In this document: positions 32,779-43,528 of the stretch, in pieces
How the letters are laid out: the number at the start of each line of letters is the position of its first letter
How positions within the stretch are numbered: the stretch's first letter is position 1
Assembly: GCA_032716605.1 (NCBI GenBank)
Contig: CM064572.1
Coordinates: forward strand, 36,987,313-37,051,312
Direction of reading: 5' to 3'
Source of the DNA: Paralithodes platypus
Taxonomy: Eukaryota > Arthropoda > Malacostraca > Decapoda > Lithodidae
DNA: 64,000 bases
Program-made: the position numbers and the translations under genes
The notes under the pieces: model-generated
Databases searched by the model: none
The model's input: only the letters and a program-made list of their open reading frames with translations
What the model was told of the DNA's origin: nothing

Positions 32779-34806
32779 AAATGACGGGGTCAAACAGCCA
32801 CCCTCAGGTCACCACCATAGCAGTAATTAGGGACAGCCACAAAACCATAAGGAGAGGACAACGGAACCGACCAGCTTCTCAAGCTTTAATTCCAGAAATA
32901 GATAAGTCTACCCCTTTCCCCGGATCCGCCCATGCTTTAATTCCGGAGGAATTGATGAGTCCCCCATTTAAAGGAGTTCGAGCCCGAACGAATCCTGAGA
33001 GCTCCAGCTCCTCCAATGACAGCGGCCGACACAAAACGACACGGCCTATCACGATGCTCCAGCTGTACTTAAACTATAGTGAGGATATGTTTATGGTAAT
33101 TAAACATCAAGAACCTCACCAATATCGATATAAGCGGGAATCTCAGCCACCTCTCGATAATACCTTCCCACAGGAATGGGAATAAGTTAGATCCAGTGTT
33201 CCATATCAAAACTATAACATGCACAATAATAAAAGCTAGAGTTCCATATGAACAGGAAATCCTTCATTACATCACCATTATGACCCCTAGAAATAAGTAC
33301 CGGTAATATATATCAGGAGATTAAGAATCTCCACATGCACCCTTTAATATCTGACCTGTATTTTTAGGCTAAGTAATACGTTCGCTATAACCATTACAAC
33401 GATATCCACATGCCTCTATGTAATTGAAATCCAGTAAGTTGAACAGTAAAATTAAGTTGAACATAGTCTAGAAAAGTAAGCAAAATACGACTGCCGCCTT
33501 CTACTGGTATACCACCAGAAGCGGGCTCATGCATGACTGTGAAGCTTTCCAGACGTCCAGCCCCGCCTCGCCTTTCTCTGCCCCTGGGAAGAAGGCCGTG
33601 CCCCTGACGTACCGCCCTTCAGACTCAGAGTCCACGTCGACCAGACTCTGACTTTAGGATACTTCTTCCTTTACCCTAAGTGTCCCTGAGTGTCTTAAGT
33701 TGTTGGCTATCGTTGTAAGGTAAGGTAAAATATGTGCGTATTCCTAATTTGATTTCGTCTAGATCTGTGCCTAAGATCTTTAGTGAATTTGTATTAAGTG
33801 TGAATTTAATTAATATAGATCTGTACAGTGATTCTTTGAGTACGAGATCATAATTATACTTTGTGTTCATCCTTCAGAATTATAGTCTTTACATACGTTA
33901 CATACTCATTATTACACGCATCAGTTATATTGAATACTCTCAGATTTTACTCTCATGTGTCCAATTATTCTGTGTATAAACCAAGTCGAAGTCTAAGTGT
34001 ATACCGTGAAGTGATTATAACGATAAATCTTCTACATACCTAGAACCTACACCCAATTTTAGTATTATGCTTTATCTTTGCTTGTGCTAATTTAAAGTAT
34101 TTCTTTACTTTCCATTTGAAAGTAAAATCCCCTCTCCATCGAGTTATGAATTATTCCTTAACTTAATCCTCAGATATACCAGTTATAGTGAATATTATAA
34201 TAATCTACGTTAGTAGGATTATATAATTCTTTCCATACTTCTTTAGGAATTCCGATTGATTATTCATCAAGTTTACCTAACATTTGACTTTCAAGTCAAG
34301 ATAAATTTATTTCTTCGATAATATAATTATTCTACCAGATTTTAGGTACGAATTTAACGCTACTCGTTCTGCGTTCTTTTAGGAACATGTTAATATATTC
34401 AGAACTCCTTGTATACCATTGTTGGTAATCTTTTAGTGCAACTTCGTCGTGTACAACCATTCTATATAGTAATTTGTTTTACGCTATTTGTTCACGTCAT
34501 TTTATATGCGTTCTTATCGATTCTGTATTTATTCGATTATAATTGTCTGAATATTTGATATAATTTGATTCTCTCCGTATATCTATTAAGAATCTGAATT
34601 CCTAATTGTGTGAATTGATTTCATATACAGGTAAAGTTATTATTCATATCTTGTGTGAAAGAATATTCACAATAACCCTTGTATCGTTAAACTCCGATTT
34701 AGCTTATCTTTCCTTCCATCATAAAGTCAACCGCCTCGCTTTAATCGCCAAGTTAAGATTGCACTTAGATACATAAGTATTTCCACCCCAACAGTCGACC
34801 TGACCT
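32779..34806. other. Unclassified outer part of the composite insertion
   Basis: A 134-codon frame (32781-33185) is Ser/Pro-rich with two near copies of an ALIPE phrase and no recognised domain. The remainder is AT-rich with no frames above 65 codons. TTATTCGAT/ATTATAAT-type composition resembles LTR DNA. I cannot assign it. Confidence 0.45.
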
Positions 34807-35202
34807 ATAGGTTAAGGCTACATTGTGACATCTACCTGTGCGCGGCTAAACAATTTTTGTTGTCTCAACCCCCTTCCCCCAAACTTACCCGCGCGGCTGA
34901 ACGATATTCTCTCAGCTGTTCGTGTACGTGTCAAATTACTTCACGCTAGACACTCGACTCTCATAGATATTATCATCAATGAACTTATGTCTATGTATAG
35001 CTCTGTCTGTACTATTCTGTATATTTCCCAGTTACCTATACAAATATCCAAGTGAATAATATTCTATTTTGAGAGTAAGTTAGATAACCTATCTTATTTA
35101 CTACCAATATCTTACTACCTATTCTATGTTATAGTGGAGTATCGAACCCATATAATTATAACCCTCATGCAATTGAATAAAGAAGCGTGTCATTTACCCT
35201 GT
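34807..35202 (+). repeat. Direct repeat DR1 (~396 bp) outside the inverted-repeat element
   Basis: It begins ATAGGTTAAGGCTACATTG and ends GTCATTTACCCTGT. It matches 47944-48340 in the same orientation with roughly a dozen differences, including a CATATAATTATAACC / CATCTATAACC indel. Similarity stops exactly at the ends of the inverted-repeat element. Confidence 0.9.
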
Positions 35203-35512
35203 AGTGGGGCAGATAACTGGAATAATCGTTCATTTCTGGAAACAAGCACCAAAATTGGCACACATACTCCTTGGGGATTGCTATTTTGATAAAACCCGTT
35301 AGCCACCTAAAAATTCAAGATGGCGGCCATTTTTCAAGATGGCCGCCATTGAATATACAGAAACATTGCATTTCGCAATAAAATCGCAAAGACTTGTCCT
35401 ATTTGAATGATCTTGGTGTCAAATCATACAGTTTTCACTATGTAGAATCCGAATTTGGAACCATGGACTTACTCACTAGCTTCCTTGTACCATAATATCA
35501 GTCCCGGAATCA
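35202..35512 (+). repeat. Left terminal inverted repeat (~311 bp)
   Basis: Inverted match to 47628-47943. It includes GAAACAAGCACCAAAATTGG, GGGATTGCTATTTTGATAAAA, two opposed AAGATGGC-GGCCAT boxes near 35320-35350 that themselves form a hairpin, and CCATGGACTTACTCACTAGC. Identity is visibly lower near the tip, where 13 bp differ in length. Confidence 0.9.
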
Positions 35513-35644
35513 TAATTAGGGTAAAAAGTGCCCATATCATAGGCACCATCAGTCCGATATATTATTGGATATACATGTAGGCAGTAGGCCTATACTTGTT
35601 TGTCACTTATTGCTTGCTGCCTGGATGAGTATACTACAACGCTT

Positions 35645-35948
35645 CTAAACCTCACATTTGCAGCTGCACAGTGCCATGCAGGTCAGACCAAAGCAGTAGC
35701 ATTTGCATCGACCGCAGCATTCCGACTTGCATCCACACTTGGTCAGCTGCTGGCAACTCTCTGCAATGGGTGGGAGCTCTGTCCAAACGATCTGCCACAG
35801 ATCTCCTTTCTTGGTCCAGCCCCAGTTGGCAAGAGTCTGCGTTTCTGGTTGACATACTGTTGACTGACTCCAGATGCAGCCCGCCTGGTAGGCAGCACGC
35901 TTCACTTGCTGCTTCAGTGCTGCTCGGGTTGGAGGAATGGCTTCTGTT
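35645..35948 (-). pseudogene. C-terminal part of the PIN-like element protein
   Basis: Minus strand, continuing in frame from 45387 when the CTTC duplication is counted once. It encodes IPPTRAALKQQVKRAAYQAG, then TLANWGWTKKGDLWQIVW, and a Cys-rich tail (CGCKSECCGRCKC, CALCSCKC-like; 11 Cys in about 30 residues), ending at the stop near 35645. The tail resembles metal-binding CXC/TSO1-type clusters and could bind DNA. The open frame reading on to 36031 is LTR sequence, not part of the protein. Confidence 0.8.
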
Positions 35949-37806
35949 ACGACCTGGCACTCGGGTACACAAGGGCTCTCAATCAGGACTCTAATACGGC
36001 TCGCTGCCACAACGGAAACACACGATCCCAACCCCTGAGTACTGCCAGCCGAACAAAAAACACCAATACCCTCCAGAGTTCAATCTGCTATAACGGGGTA
36101 TACAAGAACTCGGTACTAGTGTTCAACAACAGACTAATAAAGAGACAGGAATTCTCTAGTCTGGTCAACAATCAAACAAAGAAGTAAGAAACAACAACAC
36201 CAAAGAATAGTGTTGGCCGAAGCCGAAGTAATCCACCCTTGACTAAGAACTTAAGAAGTCCTCCACCCTCTACTTCGGATCGGCACTATTACGTTACGTT
36301 AATTAATAGTCCTTAAGCATCGAGCAAGGAATCTTCTGAAAAAAGTTAGATGCTTCTCGGATGCTCGTAAGAAGTACGTATCGGATTTTGAACAGTAATT
36401 CAATAAGAAAAACACTGGCAATTAAATACTATTACAGGTTTAAATTGGCATAAGAATAATTAAAAGAATATGCAATAGTAAATGGCAAACATTAAAAAGA
36501 AGTACTCCGCAAATGCAACGGCAATAGCCTACTCGGATTGTGCTCGTGGGCCACTAATCACTAAAGTAGCCAAGCTTGCAACACATGAAATCAATAGTGC
36601 ATAAACAATATCATACATAAGGAAAGCTTCAATACTATTCTGTATCTACTAATCGAGTAAAGTCTAGCTGGGGTACTGTGGGCAAAAGGTAGCAGTGACT
36701 GAGCAAAAACGGCTCGTAGCCTAGCGAAGTCCTCACAACTGTTTAAAGTATTACGTTAACACTAACAAGTGCACTTTGAGAAATCCAGATCCCTTGTATC
36801 TGGTTTTCTCCCGGCTCCTTGACAAAGTAAAAACAAGCTGTTAATAAAATACAGGGTGGTTAGGCTCTTGCCCTCACGCACTGTAAATTATTAACTCAAC
36901 ACAGTCAGCCGCGAAGACAACCTAGGCTTCACTGAACCGAAACGAGTATGCAGGTTTATCGCTTAACCACTGCATCAAACAACAACTCGTAACACAGAAA
37001 AGCCTTACCCCAGTCTAGCATTACCTAGACTAGCAGAAACCAGGAATAATAATAATAACACACAGGGAAATGCATAGACAAGTGCAACAAACATAAATCA
37101 ATCCTATTCTAAGTTAACCCTTCCAAAATAGGCTATCTAATAGGCATGTATTCTCATGAGAACTCAAGCGATAATACGTTGGCTGACTAGCTCTGCACCA
37201 ACGGGACCATGGAAGTTAAAAAGGGTAGGGAAAAGAGGAGATAAGAATGTAAGGTAGTAGAGAAAGTTCACATCAGTCAGAAGAATATATATAGTTAGCA
37301 AGGGAAATGAGAAGTCGCTCTGCCTAATGAGTTCTGATCAAAAAAATGGCTAGACTTCCCTTTTTATACTCGGCCCTCTAGTGAGCCCAACGTGAACTAC
37401 TAAGGACCGCCCACTGACAATCATTACGTAATTTCTCTCTCTCCTCTGGGATAGACAAAGGCTTTCCTAGCACTGAGGGGAGGGGGGAGGGGGGGGGGAG
37501 TGCTAGTGAGTTAGGCCCACCTCCCGCATGGCGCACCCACTGACCCCCAACTGTGGCTGCCGCTTCTCCCATCATTACAAATAAGTTTTACACACAATAC
37601 TTATAACTAATGATATAAAATAGAACTCGTTGACTCAGATGAAAACAAAATACATATTCATATTACTTATAGTACAACGGCTCACATGAACTAAGTTAGG
37701 AAACTCTACATAGACTACAGCCAAAGTTCCTGCCCTGACGATCCTAGCGAGAGTGGGGCATGACTAGGCGTTCTGTACAGCATGCTCACACTGGACATGC
37801 GTCACA
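35945..37806 (-). repeat. Gypsy 3' LTR
   Basis: Minus-strand TGTGACGC to CGTAACA. Next to the polypurine tract CTTGGGGGAGG (37807-37817, minus). Nearly identical to 43529-45386; visible differences are a TA-repeat length change near 37287, TATTCTC/TATCTC near 37149 and a G-tract near 37482. Confidence 0.94.
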
Positions 37807-38210
37807 CCTCCCCCAAGATTTTACTTGCTCAACCCTGAGCTAAAATCTGACAAACACAGAACCCCATCAAGCCCCTCACACCCAGCGACCCAGCGACCGC
37901 ATGGCACTAAAACAAAGCTGAGTTTATCACCAAAACGCATCTTATTATTAACCAAAAATTCACATTTTATAACTCCTCCCAACAATAGCAAAAAGACACA
38001 ATATCATGCTCCCAGAGCGAGCTTACAGCAGCTCAGCCGTTTGATAGTTTGTGGACTACTCAAACTCTATAGGCTATGACAAACTTATACGATTACCTAT
38101 ATCAAAAGAAAGAGTTTTTTATATGATTTTAATATTTTAATATGTTTTTCCCGGCTGCACTATAAGGGCAGCCTATTTTCCTCCACTCAAACCCACACAC
38201 CTGTGATAGC
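37807..38210 (-). promoter_or_regulatory. Gypsy polypurine tract and 3' untranslated region
   Basis: GGGGGAGG immediately precedes the 3' LTR on the minus strand (37807-37814), the expected plus-strand primer. The ~390 bp up to the polyprotein stop at 38211 has no frame of note; the 84-codon plus-strand frame is spurious. Confidence 0.75.
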
Positions 38211-40757
38211 CTACGACTGATCATCCACCCTTGATAAACAATCCGCGATCACATTGTCACATCCAGCAATATGACGGATGTCCAGGTTATACTCCTGCAA
38301 CATCAAAGACCACCTGGTCAGTCTCATATTGTGATTGTGAAATTGATTCAGGAATCTCAAAGGGTGATGATCAGTGTAGATAACCACGACTGGGCCATAG
38401 GCTGGAACATACACCTCGAAGTGCCTGAGCGACAGCACAATCGCCAGTAATTCCTTTTCTATTGTAGAATAGTTCTTTTGTGCAGCATTGAACTTCTTAG
38501 AAAAGAAACTTACTGGGTGTTCCACACCTTCATTGTCTGTCTGTAGCAAGACGGCACCAGCCCCTACACCACTAGCATCTGTTGCCAGCTGAAAAGGCCT
38601 GTTAAAGTCTGGGGCCCTGAGTATCGGGTGAGTACATAGCAAATGTTTCACCAAAGTGAAAGCCTTTTCACACTCAGGTGCCCACAAAAACTTTTTGTCT
38701 TTAGATAACAAATCTGTGAGAGGTGCCAACACCGTTGAGTAACCTTTTATGAAGCGTCTGTAGTAGCCTATCATACCCAAGAATCTCATAATCTGCTTCT
38801 TGGTTGTTGGGTGCGGAAATTTATTGATAGCCTGTACCTTGTTCTGAGGAGGGCACACCTGTCCCCTTCCCACTACAAACCCAAGGTACTGCACAGTGGC
38901 TTTTACGAAGTCACACTTTGCCAAATTTACTACCAGACCTGCTTCACTAAGTTTCCGGAACAAGGTCTCAAGGTGCTCACAATGGCTCTCAAAGTCGTCA
39001 TCATAAATGATTACATCGTCCAAATATACGGTGCAATTTGGAATGTCCTTTACAATTTCATTCATCAGGTTCTGAAACGTTGCTGGTGCATTCTTAAGCC
39101 CGTAAGGCATAACATTGCACCGGTAGGTACTCCCGTCCACAACAAAACCACATACCTCTTTAGCACGCTCGGACAAAGGTACTTGCCAGTAACCTTTTAC
39201 TAAATCTACTTTAGACAAAAAACGAGCATTACCAATTTTGTCAACACTATCATCAACCCGAGGAAGAGGATATGGGTTAGTTGGAGTCAAACCGTTTAAC
39301 CTACGGAAATCAATACAAAAGCGTACCTTGCCATCTGGCTTAGGCTGCAGTGTTACAGGGGAAGTCCACTTAACTGTGCCTTTCTCTATCAACCCTCTAC
39401 CGAGCATATACTCCAACTCATCCCTCAGAGCTGGTAGTTTTATGGGGGGCACACGGTACGGGATTGACTTAAAGGGTAGATGGTCCCCCACGTCAACATC
39501 ATGCATAGCCTGAGTAGTGAGGCCTGGGTGTTCAGCAAATACAGTGGGGTATGAACCGAACAACTGACGGATAGCATCAAACTGCGGCTCAGGCAAATGA
39601 GCTATAGCCTCGTCAGCCCTTAGGCTCGAGTTCCCCGCCCACTGATCCGCTGAAACATGTTGATCCCAGCTATCCTCCTCTGAAGCTTGACTGTCCCCCT
39701 CTCCTTCTCCACCACGGCCGCAACAAGCCAACACAGGGACAGTGAGAGGCTCAGAGGGGCGCCTCACATACTCTTTAATAAGGTTCACGTGACATAACTG
39801 GTTCTTTTTCCTCCTGTCTGGAGTGGCAACAAGGTAATCTAAGTCTGAAATTTTTTCTACAATTTTATAAGGTCCAGTGTACTTCGCAGAGAGGGGGTTA
39901 CCAACCAAAGGCAACAAAATTAATACCTCTTGTCCTACAGTGAACTTCCGGAGCCTCACTTTGCGATCATACCTGTCCTTCATCAAAGCTTGTGATTCTG
40001 TCAAATTTCTACCTGCCATCTCCAGACTCTTAAGCATGCGCTCACGGCTTTCAAGCACATACTTTAATAATGGACAAGGCTGCACAGTCCCCTCCCAAAT
40101 TTCTTTCAGCATGTTAAGGGGGCCCCTGACACGGTGTCCAAAAATCAGCTCGTTTGGACTAAATCCCAGGCTCTCACCAGGTACCTCCCGAGCAGCAAAC
40201 AGCACATAAGGCAATCCAAGATCCCAATCCATACCGTTGTCAGCACAATAACACCTGAGCATGCTTTTAAGTGTAGCATGCCACCGCTCAAGCACCCCTT
40301 GACTCTCAGGGTGATACGCTGACGATACTACTGCTCGTATCCCATGCTGTTGCATTGTTTGCTTGAACATGTTGGAGGTGAAATTAGATCCCTGATCAGA
40401 CTGAATCTCCTCCGGGTACCCGTACCTTGAGAAGTACCACAACAAGTTACTGACTACCGTCTTAGCCATTCCATTTTTCATAGGGTATGCATCGGGGTAT
40501 CTAGTGGCAACATCCATTATGGTTAACAAAAATTTATTTCCCGCCTTAGTGGGAGGGAGTGGACCAACCATGTCAACAATAATTTTACTAAAGGGTGGCC
40601 CAATCACAGGAATAGGGTGTAACGGAGCCTTAGGAATAACTTGGTTCGGTTTCCCGACACGTTGACAAATATCACAGGAGTTTATCCATGACTGCACATG
40701 AGACTTCATCCCCGGCCACCAAAACAATTTCCCCAAAGCCGCCACCGTTTTTCTCAC
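38211..40757 (-). CDS. Gypsy integrase-RT-RNase H polyprotein segment (848 codons open)
   Basis: The integrase comes first: Cys pair of the HHCC module at residues 28 and 31 (CDIC), catalytic Asp62 (IIVDMVG), Asp121 (SDQGSNF) and Glu157 (GVLERWH), a perfect D,D-35-E. A GPY/F module follows (YTGPYKIVEKI) near 290. After a ~70-residue acidic linker comes RT: KVRFCIDFRRLN, LSKVDLVKGYWQVPL (motif A) and TVYLDDVIIYDD (YLDD). RNase H follows: LATDASGVGAGAVLL, IYTDHHPLRFL, ending at DCLSRVDDQS. No stops. The first codon is GTG at a frame break: the two His of the zinc module lie at the end of the preceding ORF, so the natural protein starts upstream. Confidence 0.92.
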   Translation of the reverse strand: MRKTVAALGKLFWWPGMKSHVQSWINSCDICQRVGKPNQVIPKAPLHPIPVIGPPFSKIIVDMVGPLPPTKAGNKFLLTIMDVATRYPDAYPMKNGMAKTVVSNLLWYFSRYGYPEEIQSDQGSNFTSNMFKQTMQQHGIRAVVSSAYHPESQGVLERWHATLKSMLRCYCADNGMDWDLGLPYVLFAAREVPGESLGFSPNELIFGHRVRGPLNMLKEIWEGTVQPCPLLKYVLESRERMLKSLEMAGRNLTESQALMKDRYDRKVRLRKFTVGQEVLILLPLVGNPLSAKYTGPYKIVEKISDLDYLVATPDRRKKNQLCHVNLIKEYVRRPSEPLTVPVLACCGRGGEGEGDSQASEEDSWDQHVSADQWAGNSSLRADEAIAHLPEPQFDAIRQLFGSYPTVFAEHPGLTTQAMHDVDVGDHLPFKSIPYRVPPIKLPALRDELEYMLGRGLIEKGTVKWTSPVTLQPKPDGKVRFCIDFRRLNGLTPTNPYPLPRVDDSVDKIGNARFLSKVDLVKGYWQVPLSERAKEVCGFVVDGSTYRCNVMPYGLKNAPATFQNLMNEIVKDIPNCTVYLDDVIIYDDDFESHCEHLETLFRKLSEAGLVVNLAKCDFVKATVQYLGFVVGRGQVCPPQNKVQAINKFPHPTTKKQIMRFLGMIGYYRRFIKGYSTVLAPLTDLLSKDKKFLWAPECEKAFTLVKHLLCTHPILRAPDFNRPFQLATDASGVGAGAVLLQTDNEGVEHPVSFFSKKFNAAQKNYSTIEKELLAIVLSLRHFEVYVPAYGPVVVIYTDHHPLRFLNQFHNHNMRLTRWSLMLQEYNLDIRHIAGCDNVIADCLSRVDDQS

Positions 40758-42115
40758 CCTAGATGTCCTGCCAGTGGTGTGTCATGCGCCAACCTCAGTA
40801 GGCTATCCCTGCACTCCCGTGGCACCACCAACTGGTCCACTACTCCGGACCCCTTTTGCCAACTACGTTTAGGGTCTTGAAAACGCCTATAAAGGATGCC
40901 TTCTAAATAAAAAAAATCTCCTGGCTGTGCATCGCCGTCCTCGTCGAGCTCTACAGCTCCATTAGCACACGTTTGGAGCTCAGGGTCCTCTAGTTGCAAC
41001 CGACTTATATCTGAGGGTGCCAAGCGATCTAACTGCTCCCGGAGCAATGCATGACCTTCCCCGATACTGGGCTGCTCCCTCTGTCTCTCTCGATGTACAT
41101 AACGTTGCTGTCGTGGAGACTCGTCATGCCCAGCCTCGTCACTCTCGATGACAGGCCCAGGGGCTACTCCAGAATTAAGTAATGGTGCTAATACTGAATC
41201 ACCCAGGAGAGCCGCCGAGTCAAAACTCTTAAAACCAACTCCAGCTTTAGCCTCCTCCTGTTGATCGTTCCTCCGCTGGTCTGAAGGCGGAGGACTAGGC
41301 TGTGACACTTTAGCTGCCCGAGCTCGGGTGACAACACACGCCATGGGTTGTGTCTGGCACCGCTCGACCCACTCTTGCTCTTCCCTACTCACGTCGGCCG
41401 GCCTCTCGGCAACGACTAAGGGTAGAACCTCGGAAGCGGGCATTGCAAAGTCGTTGCCGAGAAGAAGGTCGACGCCCTCCACTGGCAGTTTCTCCACAAT
41501 CCCGACATCCAATTCACGTGCCACACCATCCACCTCCAACTCCAACCGCACCAGCGGGTATGACCGAGTTGCATTAATACCCTGCACCACTACCACCCGA
41601 GCCGCGTTTATAGGGTAGCCAGTCAAGTTTTTCATCAGAGTCTGGGAAGCACCTGTATCACGCAAGACCTCTACTCCATGCTTGCGCCCCGCCCACATCA
41701 CGCAACCCCGCCCTCTATGGTCGCAAAAAACATCCTGAGCAGGGTTCGAGCCTCCCAGGTGCTTCTGCATTGGCTGTGCCTCAGCCTCTGACGAACTGCC
41801 CCAGGCAAACTCAGATGACTTCGGAGACACACCAATGTTGCAGGCCAAAGACACAGCTGCTGTAGGTGGTTTGCTAGGACAGACTCTTGCAAAGTGCCCC
41901 TTTTTATGACAATGATAACTCCAACTCCCCTTTGGGCTTCCCTTGGTACTGGGAAGGGCCCGGCCCCTTCTTAAATGGGACGGTGCTAGTCTTGTGGTCA
42001 GTCTTGGTATCATGGCTCTTGTACTTGTTTGCATAAGGTATATCACTAACTCGGGGGGGTGGGGCGTCACGCCCCTTGTTACCTGCCTCACTACGCTGGG
42101 CAGACCCGCACCCAC
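40754..42115 (-). CDS. Gypsy nucleocapsid knuckle, protease and integrase N-terminus
   Basis: A 453-codon frame; the first ~55 codons overlap gag out of frame and are probably not used. A zinc knuckle is at residues 69-79 (CHKKGHFARVC), whose first Cys is replaced by Ser (SYHC). Protease active site LRDTGASQT is at 151-159, with LLLGNDFA near the second protease motif. A long Ser/Gln-rich linker follows. The end, RECRDSLLRLAHDTPLAGHLG, is the HxxxxxH half of the integrase zinc module. It ends at TGA (40754-40756), one base out of phase with the integrase frame. A 1-nt indel or frameshifting would join them. Confidence 0.88.
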   Translation of the reverse strand: MGAGLPSVVRQVTRGVTPHPPELVIYLMQTSTRAMIPRLTTRLAPSHLRRGRALPSTKGSPKGSWSYHCHKKGHFARVCPSKPPTAAVSLACNIGVSPKSSEFAWGSSSEAEAQPMQKHLGGSNPAQDVFCDHRGRGCVMWAGRKHGVEVLRDTGASQTLMKNLTGYPINAARVVVVQGINATRSYPLVRLELEVDGVARELDVGIVEKLPVEGVDLLLGNDFAMPASEVLPLVVAERPADVSREEQEWVERCQTQPMACVVTRARAAKVSQPSPPPSDQRRNDQQEEAKAGVGFKSFDSAALLGDSVLAPLLNSGVAPGPVIESDEAGHDESPRQQRYVHRERQREQPSIGEGHALLREQLDRLAPSDISRLQLEDPELQTCANGAVELDEDGDAQPGDFFYLEGILYRRFQDPKRSWQKGSGVVDQLVVPRECRDSLLRLAHDTPLAGHLG

Positions 42116-43328
42116 GAATTAGTGATAGCCGGAGGTCAGCCATCTCAGCTGCCTCCTGTAGAGTTTTTGGGTTCTTTTCTTTAATAGTTAAAGTCATTTC
42201 TGCACCAGTACACTTATAAAACTGCTCGAGCAGAAACAGCTCAGTCAACTGTTCGGCCGTCTCAGCTTTCTCAGAACGTGTCCAGTTTTTAAGTGCATCT
42301 TTTAAGTCCCGGGCATGTTCAAGAAAGGTCACCTCCCTAGTCTTTGTAACACCCCGAAACTTCAATCGATATGTTTCCGGTTGCAACTCGTATGCCCGTA
42401 GGACAGCTCTCTTCAATTCTGGGTAGTCAATGCAAGACTCTAAAGGCAGTGCATCATAAGCCTTCAGACCCTTACCCGTAAGTCTTGAGGAGACTAGAGC
42501 TGCCCACTTCTCTTCAGGCCAATTATGCTCCCTACATTTCTTCTCAAAACGATTAAAAAATTCTGTGACTTCAGTTTCACTAAATACCGGCACCAATTTG
42601 ACTAATTGGGCCAAGGACTGTTCTCTTACTTGGCCCTCACGGCCCATCCAAGTCCCTGTCGACTCTGCACGAGACTTATCTAAATCTAATTTAGCACAAT
42701 ATTTCTCCGAGTCGTACTTAAGCTCAGCCTCATGCCTCCTAACCTCAATCTCATGCCTCCTCGTCTCATCCTCCTGCCTCCTGGTCTCATTTTCATGCCT
42801 CCTGGTCTCATCCTCCTGCTTCCTAGCCTCAATCTTAGCAAGCTCAAGTCTAAATACCATATCTGGAGACAGACAGGAAGAGGGAGCTGCCACTACTGAA
42901 GGAGGGGGGGCAAAAACTGGGGAACCACCATGTGCACCACCCGAGGGCACTCCAATCTGCCAATTCTCATCCCTCTGTGGGAGAGTGCTAACCTCCGGTA
43001 ACTGAGTGGACGGCACTGTGGGAGTCGAGTGAGAGGGGATCTGGGGAGGAACCCCCCCAAACGCCCTCTCCTCCGAAACCCCATGTCGCCCACGCAACAC
43101 CCAGGAAATCAGCTCCCCCTTGGACATCCCTACTACATTGGAAATTCCCAAAACCTTGGCTATCAGGTGCAAGCCACAAACATCCACCCCAGTCAGCCTC
43201 TCCTCCGTCACGTGGTACCGCTTACTCACAAAAACTCTAGCATCCTCCTCACTGGTTACTAACGGCACACCTTCAAATGGCATCTCTCGCTCATCGTCAG
43301 TGCTAATGCACGACATACTGAAGTCCAC
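41904..43328 (-). CDS. Gypsy Gag with SCAN-like capsid domain
   Basis: 474 codons. The N-terminal part has an SAP-like KGELISWVLRGRHG. A Pro/Ser linker is followed near 165-210 by a charged heptad array (ETRRHEN, ETRRQED, ETRRHEI, VRRHEAE), a probable coiled coil. Residues ~235-420 form the capsid: FFNRFEKKCREHNWPEEKWA, LRAYELQPETYRLKFRGV, LTELFLLEQFYKC and KNPKTLQEAAEMADL. The LLEQF / KNPKTLQEAAEMAD pattern is that of SCAN domains, known to derive from Gmr1-like Gag. The frame ends just before the zinc knuckle, which lies in the next frame. Confidence 0.9.
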   Translation of the reverse strand: MDFSMSCISTDDEREMPFEGVPLVTSEEDARVFVSKRYHVTEERLTGVDVCGLHLIAKVLGISNVVGMSKGELISWVLRGRHGVSEERAFGGVPPQIPSHSTPTVPSTQLPEVSTLPQRDENWQIGVPSGGAHGGSPVFAPPPSVVAAPSSCLSPDMVFRLELAKIEARKQEDETRRHENETRRQEDETRRHEIEVRRHEAELKYDSEKYCAKLDLDKSRAESTGTWMGREGQVREQSLAQLVKLVPVFSETEVTEFFNRFEKKCREHNWPEEKWAALVSSRLTGKGLKAYDALPLESCIDYPELKRAVLRAYELQPETYRLKFRGVTKTREVTFLEHARDLKDALKNWTRSEKAETAEQLTELFLLEQFYKCTGAEMTLTIKEKNPKTLQEAAEMADLRLSLIRGCGSAQRSEAGNKGRDAPPPRVSDIPYANKYKSHDTKTDHKTSTVPFKKGPGPSQYQGKPKGELELSLS

Positions 43329-43508
43329 AAAAAAATTCTCGAGACAAAAGTGTTAACTTCCTATGCAAGCACTAATTACTAAATTAACTGGAGTCTCTTA
43401 AATGCTTTACTAATTGCCATACAAAAACAAATATTCTTCAATATGCACGCTAAAATACAAACAAACAAATGTTGTACAACTCTGCAAAAATTTATACTGT
43501 TCACAAAA

Positions 43509-43526
43509 TCCTAAGCAAGGTCGCCA
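43509..43526 (-). promoter_or_regulatory. Gypsy primer-binding site
   Basis: Minus-strand TGGCGACCTTGCTTAGGA begins two bases inside the 5' LTR end. Its position and TGG start fit minus-strand primer binding. The tRNA is not identified. Confidence 0.75.
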
Positions 43527-43528
43527 TT

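Noticed and set aside
32781..33185. 134-codon Ser/Pro-rich frame as a gene
   Set aside because: It starts at the very edge of an insertion, has no domain and no supporting context.
35645..36031. 128-codon frame as a separate Cys-rich gene
   Set aside because: Its first ~28 codons are Gypsy LTR. The rest is the C-terminus of the PIN-like protein split by that LTR.
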